From Pseudomonadota bacterium (GTDB lineage: Bacteria; Pseudomonadota; Alphaproteobacteria; Sphingomonadales; Sphingomonadaceae): a stretch of 13,869 nt of DNA. Below are positions 7,361-13,869 of the stretch, piece after piece. The stretch is taken from contig JAFAED010000150.1 in the NCBI GenBank assembly GCA_023424275.1, forward strand, positions 1 through 13,869, in the 5' to 3' direction. The notes under the pieces were generated by a model. That model was not told the DNA's origin. It saw nothing but the letters and a program-made list of their open reading frames with translations, and did no database searches. The translations under genes were made by a program, and so were the position numbers. The stretch's first letter is position 1. The number at the start of each line of letters is the position of its first letter.

Positions 7361-9331
7361 ATGCAAAACAAAACCCATCTTTTCCGCTCGGCCGCCTTTG
7401 CTGCGATGGGGGCGCTGCTGCTCACCTCCTGCGGCGGTGGCGGCGGCGGTAGCGGCAGCACGCCGACCCCCACACCCACCCCGACGCCGACCCCCACGCC
7501 GACGACGGTTTACACCCCGCCCGCCGCCGAGGCGCTGACCACCGCCGATGTCGAGCGGGTGCTGGCGCAGGCCATATCCGAAGCGCAGGCGCGCGGCCTG
7601 CCGTCGGTGATCGCGGTGACCGACCGCGTCGGCAATGTCCTCGGCGTGTTTCGCATGAACGGCGCGCGTGCGACCGCGACGACCGCGCCCGCACCCAATG
7701 GCATGAACATCGACGCCCAGAACGTCACCTTCCCGGCTGAGGGCGGGGCGATCGCCAAGGCGGTAACCGGCGCCTACCTGTCAAGCGGCGGCAACGCCTT
7801 CTCGACCCGCACCGCGAGCCAGATCGTGCAGGAACATTTCCCGCCCGCGCCGACGACCGTCGGCCTCGAAAGCGGGCCGCTGTTCGGGGTGCAGTTCAGC
7901 CAGCTTCCATGCAGCGACCTGTCGGCGCGCTTTGGCGCGCCCGGCGCGGCGGCGCTCATCGGTCCCAAACGCTCACCGCTCGGCCTCGCCGCCGACCCTG
8001 GCGGGCTGCCGCTCTACAAAAATGGCGTGCTCGTCGGCGGCATCGGGGTGATGGGCGATGGCGTCTACGGCAGCGATCCCAACATCCTCGACATCGACAA
8101 TGACCCCGAAGAATTCATCGCGCTAGCGGGTACGCGCGGGTTCGAGGCGCCGAGCACGATCACTGCCGACAAGATCACCGTCGACGGGACGAGCCTGCGC
8201 TTTTCGGACGCGACCTTCGCCGGGGTGATGTCGAGCGGCGGCGCAAGTTTCGCGAGCCTCAACGGCAGCGCGGGCAACCTCGTTGCGGTGATCGGCTACG
8301 CCAATGCCGCGGTGACGGCGGGGATTGCCTATGGCACCGAAGCGTCGGGCATTCGCGCCTCGACGCCGGCTGAATTTTCGAACCGCGACGCATTTGTGCT
8401 GACCAATGGCAGCGGCACCAACCGTTATCCGCTGCGTGCCGGCACCGACGGCGCAACCAACAGCGCGCCGCTGACGCAGGCTGAAGCGCGTGCGGTGCTC
8501 GAAGAGGCGTTCACGGTGATGAGCCGCGCGCGCGCGCAGATCCGCCGCCCGCTCGACAGCCGCGCGCAGGTCACGATCAGCATCGTCGACACGCACGGCG
8601 CGGTGCTCGGCATCGTACGCTCGCCCGACGCACCGATCTTCGGCACCGACGTCAGCTTGCAAAAGGCGCGCACGGCAGCCTTCTTCTCCGGCGCACAGGC
8701 AGGAACGGAACTCAGCGCCAATGCGAGCGCCGATGTCCGCCAGTTCGTCACGGCAACGCGGACATTTTTGAACGACCCCGCCGCGCTGACCGGCACGATC
8801 GCTTTTGCCGACCGGTCGGGCGGCAATCTGTCGCGCCCCTATTTCCCCGATGGTGAGGTCGGCCGCCCGCACGGTCCGCTGTCGCGCCCGATCCAGCAAT
8901 TCAATCCCTTCTCGACCGGGCTGCAATCGGCGCTGATCATCGGCAATCTCGGCGCGCATCTGGGCTTTGTCTCGGGTGCCAGCGCGACTGACACACCGGC
9001 GCGCTGCACGACCTTGCCCGACGTCGCGCCGGGGCAGAATCGGCTGCAGAACGGCATCCAGATCTTCCCCGGATCGGTCCCCATCTATCGTGGCAACCAG
9101 CTTGTTGGCGCGATCGGCGTGTCGGGTGACGGCATCGACCAGGACGATATGATCAGCTTTTTGGGCACCCATAATGCCGGGACGCGCGTCGGTATCGGTA
9201 ACGCGCCGAAAAATATCCGCGCCGACACCATCGTCGTCAACGTCGGCGACGGGGTGCGGCTGCGTTATATCAGCTGTCCGTTTGCCCCGTTCCTCGACAC
9301 GGCGGATCAAAATGTCTGCAATGGGCTATAG
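7361..9331 (+). CDS. Outer-membrane lipoprotein with two GlcG/HbpS-type domains
   Basis: This is a 656-residue lipoprotein. The signal MQNKTHLFRSAAFAAMGALL is followed by the lipobox LTSC with lipidated Cys24; Gly at +2 predicts sorting to the outer membrane. A Gly6 run and seven Thr-Pro dipeptides (residues 34-47) form an extended tether. Two copies of a domain resembling the heme-binding GlcG/HbpS fold follow, about residues 60-285 and 371-639. Compare VTDRVGNVLGVFRMNG (86-101) with IVDTHGAVLGIVRSPD (408-423), and LPLYKNGVLVGGIGVMGDG (216-234) with VPIYRGNQLVGAIGVSGDG (573-591). HbpS proteins bind heme or sense redox state; whether this one does is unknown. Mature cysteines besides Cys24 are 184, 549, 639 and 653, and there is no CXXCH. 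The ATG is 4 bases after the cytochrome stop with only GGTAAG as a weak ribosome site, so translation is probably coupled. Confidence 0.85.
   Translation: MQNKTHLFRSAAFAAMGALLLTSCGGGGGGSGSTPTPTPTPTPTPTPTTVYTPPAAEALTTADVERVLAQAISEAQARGLPSVIAVTDRVGNVLGVFRMNGARATATTAPAPNGMNIDAQNVTFPAEGGAIAKAVTGAYLSSGGNAFSTRTASQIVQEHFPPAPTTVGLESGPLFGVQFSQLPCSDLSARFGAPGAAALIGPKRSPLGLAADPGGLPLYKNGVLVGGIGVMGDGVYGSDPNILDIDNDPEEFIALAGTRGFEAPSTITADKITVDGTSLRFSDATFAGVMSSGGASFASLNGSAGNLVAVIGYANAAVTAGIAYGTEASGIRASTPAEFSNRDAFVLTNGSGTNRYPLRAGTDGATNSAPLTQAEARAVLEEAFTVMSRARAQIRRPLDSRAQVTISIVDTHGAVLGIVRSPDAPIFGTDVSLQKARTAAFFSGAQAGTELSANASADVRQFVTATRTFLNDPAALTGTIAFADRSGGNLSRPYFPDGEVGRPHGPLSRPIQQFNPFSTGLQSALIIGNLGAHLGFVSGASATDTPARCTTLPDVAPGQNRLQNGIQIFPGSVPIYRGNQLVGAIGVSGDGIDQDDMISFLGTHNAGTRVGIGNAPKNIRADTIVVNVGDGVRLRYISCPFAPFLDTADQNVCNGL
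7460..7501 (+). repeat. Thr-Pro repeat, tether of the lipoprotein
   Basis: Seven consecutive Thr-Pro codon pairs directly follow the glycine run after the lipidated cysteine. The codons vary (ACG, ACC, ACA with CCG, CCC), so selection seems to act on the peptide rather than on a pure DNA microsatellite. Such linkers hold a domain away from the membrane. Confidence 0.85.
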
Positions 9332-9334
9332 GCG

Positions 9335-11266
9335 ATGATGACGGGGGGCAGCCTTTGGCCGGTCATCGCGACGCTGGCGGCGCAAGGGGCGCCGGGGACG
9401 GAGGCTTTGCCGCCGCCACCCGCGCCCGAGGGGCCGCCGGTCGCGGGCGACGCTGCGCCGGTCGACCAGCCCGCCGACGAATTGATCCCGCCGCCGCCGC
9501 CGGTCGACTGGCAGGAAATGGTCAAGGACGATCTCGTCACCGAGATCATCGAGGGCCGCCGCCGCCCGGGCTATCGCCCCGACCTTCCCGATGCATTGAC
9601 GCAGGACAATGTCGGTGCGCTGCGCCCGCCGCCGCCGCAGGCCTTTCCGGGGATGGACGATCAATTGCCGGTCCCCGACCGCTGGCGCCTGATCGAGACG
9701 CTCGGCGTGGTCAAGGAACGCTGGTTCGATCCCTATCACCAGAATACCTACAAGGGCGACCGCGCGATCGACCGCAGCAAGGTCAAATGGCTGCCGATCA
9801 AGGGCGACGACTGGTTCTTTGTCGCCAATGCGGTGTCCGACACCGTGTTCGAACCGCGCACCTTCCCGATCCCCGTCGGCGTCCAGACGACCGAGCGGCC
9901 GGGCAGCCTCGATGTGTTCGGCAAGGATCGCAGCTTCGTCTTTGCGCAGACCTTCATCGCCGGCGCCGCGCTGATCAAGGGATCGACCGCGTTCAAGCCG
10001 CCCGACCTCGAATATCGCGTTACGCTGGCGTATCAGGCCAATTATGTCGATGTGCCCGAACGGCGCGTGCTCGACGTGCGCCCTTCGAAGGCAAGCCATC
10101 GTTACGACTCGTTCCTTGGCGTGCAGGAATTGTTCGTCGACAAGCATCTCGGCAACACGTCCGACCGCTACGACTTTTATTCGGTCCGCGTCGGGATCCA
10201 GCCATTCCAGAGCGATTTCCGCGGCTTCCTGTTCAACGACAGCCAACTCGGCATCCGCCTGTTCGGTAATCGCGACAACAACCGCTTCCAATATAATCTT
10301 GCGGCCTTCTGGCGGCTCGAAAAGGACACCAACAGCGGTCTCAACGACATCACCCAGACGCCGCGCAGCGACTTCATCTTCACCGGCAATCTCTATCGTC
10401 AGGATTTCCCGTTCGTCGGGCTGACCAGCCAGGTCAGCGTGACGTACAATATGAACCGCGAAAAAAATGACGTGCAGATCGACCATAATGGCTTCCCGGT
10501 GCGCCCCGCGCTGCTCGGCGACCTGCGCGGGCGCGAATATGACGTCGTTTACCTCGGCTACAGCGCCGACGGGCGCATCGGCCGCATCAACCTGACTGCG
10601 AGCTTCTATGCCGCGCTCGGCGAGGACCGGAACAGCTTCTTCACCAGCAAAAAGGCTGAAATCCGCGCAGGCTTTGGCGCGGTCGAACTCAGCTATGATC
10701 ATGACTGGATGCGTTTCCGCCTGTCGGGGCTTTATGCGACGGGCGACGGCGATCCGTACAACAACACCGAAGGCGGCTATGACGCGATCTTCGAGAATCC
10801 GATCTTCGGCGGCGCCGACACCAGCTACTGGATTCGCCAGACGATTCCTTTCGCGGGCGGCGGGCGCGTCATTTCGATCAACGGCCGCAACGGCATATTG
10901 AACTCGCTGCGCTCGTCGAAGGAAGAGGGGCAGTCGAACTTCAACAACCCAGGTACCGTCTTCATCGGCGCGGGCGCCGATTTCGACCTGACCCCCGAAT
11001 TTCGCGTCAGCACCAATTTCAACCATCTCTGGTTCGAAAATACGTCGAGCCTGCAGGTGCTGCGCAGCGAAGGCTCGATCCCCAAGGATATCGGCTTCGA
11101 CCTGTCGGTCGCGACGATCTGGCGGCCGAAAGCGACACAAAACATCGTCGGACGCCTCAGCGCGGCGGTGCTGTTGCCCGGCAAGGGGTTCAAGGATTTG
11201 TTCGACAACAAGAAAAAGAATGACGCTTACCTCTCCATCCTCGCCAATGTGATCGTGAGTTTCTGA
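9335..11266 (+). CDS. Putative outer-membrane beta-barrel protein of the cytochrome operon
   Basis: This is a 643-residue protein I do not recognise by family. The N-terminus (MMTGGSLWPVIATLAAQGAP) looks like a short signal peptide but has no positive charge. A Pro-rich region follows, with clusters at about 26-35, 52-56 and 98-101. From about residue 150 the protein alternates polar and hydrophobic residues in amphipathic strands with many aromatics (for example FAQTFIAGAALIKG, EYRVTLAYQANYV, FRLSGLYATGDG) and ends in VIVSF with a terminal Phe, as outer-membrane barrels do for Bam-dependent assembly. It contains no cysteine. Between two multiheme cytochrome genes, a porin role like MtrB/PioB is the natural guess, but I see no direct homology. 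The in-frame stop of the previous gene lies only 3 bases upstream (TAG GCG ATG), so the start must be the ATG at 9335 or the next one at 9338. Its TGA overlaps the next ATG by one base. Confidence 0.75.
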   Translation: MMTGGSLWPVIATLAAQGAPGTEALPPPPAPEGPPVAGDAAPVDQPADELIPPPPPVDWQEMVKDDLVTEIIEGRRRPGYRPDLPDALTQDNVGALRPPPPQAFPGMDDQLPVPDRWRLIETLGVVKERWFDPYHQNTYKGDRAIDRSKVKWLPIKGDDWFFVANAVSDTVFEPRTFPIPVGVQTTERPGSLDVFGKDRSFVFAQTFIAGAALIKGSTAFKPPDLEYRVTLAYQANYVDVPERRVLDVRPSKASHRYDSFLGVQELFVDKHLGNTSDRYDFYSVRVGIQPFQSDFRGFLFNDSQLGIRLFGNRDNNRFQYNLAAFWRLEKDTNSGLNDITQTPRSDFIFTGNLYRQDFPFVGLTSQVSVTYNMNREKNDVQIDHNGFPVRPALLGDLRGREYDVVYLGYSADGRIGRINLTASFYAALGEDRNSFFTSKKAEIRAGFGAVELSYDHDWMRFRLSGLYATGDGDPYNNTEGGYDAIFENPIFGGADTSYWIRQTIPFAGGGRVISINGRNGILNSLRSSKEEGQSNFNNPGTVFIGAGADFDLTPEFRVSTNFNHLWFENTSSLQVLRSEGSIPKDIGFDLSVATIWRPKATQNIVGRLSAAVLLPGKGFKDLFDNKKKNDAYLSILANVIVSF

Positions 11267-13869
11267 TGGTGGCGCGCAAACTCTTCGCCCTGCTTGCTTT
11301 CGTGACGATGTGCGCCGCCTTCGGCGCGAGCGTCGTGCGCGCGGCGGAAGAAGAGAAACCGCTCAAGATCGAATATCGCTTCACCCCGCCCGCGCCGCGC
11401 GAGCAGAGCGACGCCGATGTCAGCGCGAAGTCGGAGGGCTGCTACAGCTGCCACACGCGCACCGACCAGCCGTCGATGCATGCGACCCCCGCGGTGAAGC
11501 TCGGCTGCACCGACTGCCACGGCGGTGACGCGAGCCAGCGCGGCACGCCCAGCCTCGGCTACAAGCATCCAACGAACAAGGCGGTGATGAAGCTCGCGCA
11601 CCCGCAACCGACGCTGCCGGGCGCGTGGCACGACAGCTCGGCGAACCCGCAGCGCAGCTATACGTTGCTCAACAAGGAATCGCCCGAATTCATCCGCTTC
11701 GTGAACCCCAGCGACTATCGCGTCGCGCGCGAGGCGTGCGGCGCGTGCCATCTCGAGGTGATCGAGGCGACCGAGCGGTCGATGATGTCGACCGGCGCGA
11801 TGCTGTGGGGCGGCGCGGCGTATAACAACGGCATCGTCCCCTATAAAAACTACATTTTCGGCGAAGCCTATACGCGCACCGGCGAACCCGCGTGCATCCT
11901 CTCGCCCTCGTCGCGGCTGACCGCCGAGGAATATAAGGAAGCGTGCAAGCCGAGCTTCGGCTTCGACAAGATATTGACCGACGAGGAAAAGAAGCGCGGC
12001 GCGCTCGCGAAAATGTATCCGCTGCCGCGCTGGAGCGTGTTGCCGCCGGGCGACGTGTTCCGCGTGTTCGAGCGCGGCGGGCGCAACATCAACACGCAGT
12101 TCCCCGAAATCGGCCTGCCGAACCCGACCGGCAGCATCCAGCGGCTCGAGGAGCCGGGGCGTCCCGACCTCAAGCAATCGAACCGCGGTCCCGGCACGGG
12201 CCTGCGCGTCTCGATCCCCGTGCTCAACATCCACAAGACGCGCCTCAACGACCCGCTGTCGTGGTTCATGGGCACGAACGACCAGCCCGGCGACTATCGC
12301 CATTCGGGCTGTTCGGGTTGCCATGTCGTCTACGCCAATGATCGCGAGCCACGGCACAGCCTGACTTATGCGAAGTTCGGCCGCGACGGCGAAACTGCGA
12401 CGGTCGACCCGACGATATCGGAAAAGAAGTGGAAGCCCGAAGGCGGGCATGGCGGCGATAGCCATGGCGCCGAGGATGGGCATGCCGGTGGCGGCCACGG
12501 CGCGCTGATCGACCCCGCCGATCCCGATGTGCCGGCACGCCCAGGGGCTCCCGCACGCGGCGAATCGGGCCACCCTATCAGCCATGCCTTCACCCGCGCG
12601 ATCCCGACCTCGCAGTGCATGTCGTGCCACATGCACCAGCCGAATATCTTCCTGAACTCCTACCTCGGCTACACGATGTGGGATTATGAATCGGACGCGC
12701 CGCAAATGTGGCCGGGGCCCGACAATACCGCGCCGCGTCCGCCGGGGATGAGCGACGAGGACTATCAGAAGAAATACAAGCAGCAGCGCTATCCGACCGC
12801 GGCCGAAGTGCATCAGGTGCTCGAACGCAATCCCGAGGGGGCGGCGACGCGCGGCCTATGGGCCGATGTCGAGTTCCTGCGCGACGTCTATGACGTCAAC
12901 GACAGCAACAAGGATACGCAGTTCGCCGACTATCACGGCCACGGCTGGAACTTCCGCGGTATCTTCAAGCGCGACCGGAACGGCAATCTGCTGACCGCCG
13001 ACGGCAATATGTCGACCTATGGCACCGACACCGCGAACATCATCGATCCCAAGGATCCCGAGAAATGGCGCAAGAGCTGTAGCCATTACACCGATCCGAA
13101 GCAGCGCGACCTCTGCCTGTCGAGCGCCGATCCGGGGCGGCCGGGCGTAGAGGGCAAGTTCGTGCCGCCTGGGATCAATCCCGGCAAGGCGGTCCATATG
13201 ATGGACATCCACGCCGAAAAGGGCATGCAATGCGCCGACTGCCACTTTGCGCAGGACAGCCATGGCAATGGCTATATCCAGGGCGAGGTCGCGAACGCGG
13301 TCGAGATCAGCTGCAAGGATTGCCACGGCACCGCCGATGCCTTCCCGAACCTCCTGACTTCGAACGTCGCGGCGCGGCCGCAGGGCAATAATCTCGCGCT
13401 GCTGCGCAATCCCGACGGCCGCCGCCGCTTCGAATTCCAGTATAATGACGATGCCGAGGTGATCGGCCTGATCCAGCGTTCGATCGTCGATCCGAAGCTC
13501 GAATGGCAGGTCAGCCTCGTCAAGCAGGCGGTGACCCCGGGCCCGCACTTCAACGCCAAGGCGGCGCGCGCCAAGCTGATGGCGCGCGCGGGTGCCGAGG
13601 ACGGAAAGTTCGAATGGGGGCCGGGCGTTGCGAAGGAAGAGCGCGCGCACGGCGACGACAAGATGACTTGCTTCACCTGTCACCTGTCATGGACGACGAG
13701 TTGCGGTGGCTGCCATTTGCCGATCGAGGCGAACTGGAAGACCAAGATGCACCATTTCGAGGGTGAGGAGACGCGCAATTTCGCGACCTACAACCCGCAG
13801 GTAGCGCGCGACGAGATGTTCCAGCTTGGCCGCCACCAGCTCACCAAGCCCGGCGAGCCTGGTCCGAAC
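11266..13869 (+). CDS. Large multiheme cytochrome c, at least nine hemes (3' end missing)
   Basis: The frame is open for 868 codons to the window end. MVARKLFALLAFVTMCAAFG followed by ASVVRA-AEEEK is a Sec signal peptide, cut near residue 27. CXXCH motifs are at residues 59 (CYSCH), 81 (CTDCH), 158 (CGACH), 349 (CSGCH), 451 (CMSCH), 656 (CADCH), 683 (CKDCH), 802 (CFTCH) and 813 (CGGCH). More hemes may lie beyond the window. Four other mature cysteines, Cys210 and 227 and Cys605 and 617, are paired in sequence and may form disulfides. A Gly/His-rich stretch at 394-411 (His395, 400, 406, 411), with His436 and 440, precedes heme five. The long heme-poor segment between 455 and 656 suggests a folded domain that might hold a substrate or partner site. 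It is not a short MtrA- or nanowire-type string of closely spaced hemes. The ATG overlaps the preceding TGA by one base, indicating coupled translation. The role is inferred to be electron transfer across or at the outer membrane. Confidence 0.9.
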   Translation, partial: MVARKLFALLAFVTMCAAFGASVVRAAEEEKPLKIEYRFTPPAPREQSDADVSAKSEGCYSCHTRTDQPSMHATPAVKLGCTDCHGGDASQRGTPSLGYKHPTNKAVMKLAHPQPTLPGAWHDSSANPQRSYTLLNKESPEFIRFVNPSDYRVAREACGACHLEVIEATERSMMSTGAMLWGGAAYNNGIVPYKNYIFGEAYTRTGEPACILSPSSRLTAEEYKEACKPSFGFDKILTDEEKKRGALAKMYPLPRWSVLPPGDVFRVFERGGRNINTQFPEIGLPNPTGSIQRLEEPGRPDLKQSNRGPGTGLRVSIPVLNIHKTRLNDPLSWFMGTNDQPGDYRHSGCSGCHVVYANDREPRHSLTYAKFGRDGETATVDPTISEKKWKPEGGHGGDSHGAEDGHAGGGHGALIDPADPDVPARPGAPARGESGHPISHAFTRAIPTSQCMSCHMHQPNIFLNSYLGYTMWDYESDAPQMWPGPDNTAPRPPGMSDEDYQKKYKQQRYPTAAEVHQVLERNPEGAATRGLWADVEFLRDVYDVNDSNKDTQFADYHGHGWNFRGIFKRDRNGNLLTADGNMSTYGTDTANIIDPKDPEKWRKSCSHYTDPKQRDLCLSSADPGRPGVEGKFVPPGINPGKAVHMMDIHAEKGMQCADCHFAQDSHGNGYIQGEVANAVEISCKDCHGTADAFPNLLTSNVAARPQGNNLALLRNPDGRRRFEFQYNDDAEVIGLIQRSIVDPKLEWQVSLVKQAVTPGPHFNAKAARAKLMARAGAEDGKFEWGPGVAKEERAHGDDKMTCFTCHLSWTTSCGGCHLPIEANWKTKMHHFEGEETRNFATYNPQVARDEMFQLGRHQLTKPGEPGPN

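Noticed and set aside
5830..7497. 555-codon minus-strand frame with a Gly-Val repeat at its start
   Set aside because: The repeat is the reverse complement of the lipoprotein Thr-Pro and Gly codons; the rest is a shadow of the five-heme cytochrome.
7430..7508. Phase-variable microsatellite in the lipoprotein gene
   Set aside because: The Gly and Thr-Pro codons are mixed, so there is no long pure DNA repeat prone to slippage.
8123..9310. 395-codon minus-strand frame
   Set aside because: It is a shadow of the lipoprotein gene, whose lipobox and duplicated domain make the plus strand clearly coding.
9326..11140. 604-codon minus-strand frame opposite the barrel gene
   Set aside because: The plus-strand protein has amphipathic strands, a terminal Phe and operon packing; the minus frame is charged, low-information sequence.
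11227..12813. 528-codon minus-strand frame opposite the large cytochrome
   Set aside because: Nine in-frame CXXCH motifs and a signal peptide fix the plus strand as coding.

Overview
The window is a high-GC chromosomal segment. Its GC-rich third codon positions, PutA type and protein styles suggest an alphaproteobacterium, most likely a sphingomonad such as Sphingopyxis or a relative; this is inferred from sequence character, not from a database match. Seven complete or window-truncated genes on the plus strand and two on the minus strand fill almost all of it. No rRNA, tRNA, CRISPR array, insertion sequence or prophage gene was seen.

Left part, 1-4517. The window opens inside putA, the bifunctional proline dehydrogenase / pyrroline-5-carboxylate dehydrogenase, which ends at 2490. 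A 211-base spacer with a strong GC hairpin separates it from two convergent minus-strand genes. In transcription order these are a membrane-anchored TPR protein resembling the cytochrome c maturation factor CcmI/CycH, then a small secreted four-cysteine protein of unknown function, 21 bases downstream. A 157-base divergent intergenic region follows and carries a good sigma-70-type promoter for gdhA.

Middle, 4518-5873. gdhA encodes a complete hexameric-type, probably NADP-dependent glutamate dehydrogenase.

Right part, 5923-13869 and beyond. Four tightly packed plus-strand genes form one apparent operon with junctions of 4 bases, 3 bases and a 1-base overlap. They encode a five-heme cytochrome c of the cytochrome c554-like group, an outer-membrane lipoprotein with two GlcG/HbpS-type domains on a Thr-Pro tether, a cysteine-free protein that looks like an outer-membrane beta-barrel, and a very large exported cytochrome with nine CXXCH motifs that runs off the window. 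Together this looks like a porin-cytochrome electron conduit: a periplasmic multiheme carrier, a barrel in the outer membrane, a second multiheme protein and a lipid-anchored accessory protein. I do not recognise it as one of the named conduits (Mtr, Pio, Mto, Omb/Oma/Omc), and it is the most interesting content here. The CcmI-like gene on the other strand would fit a strain with a high demand for c-type cytochrome maturation, although that link is only contextual.
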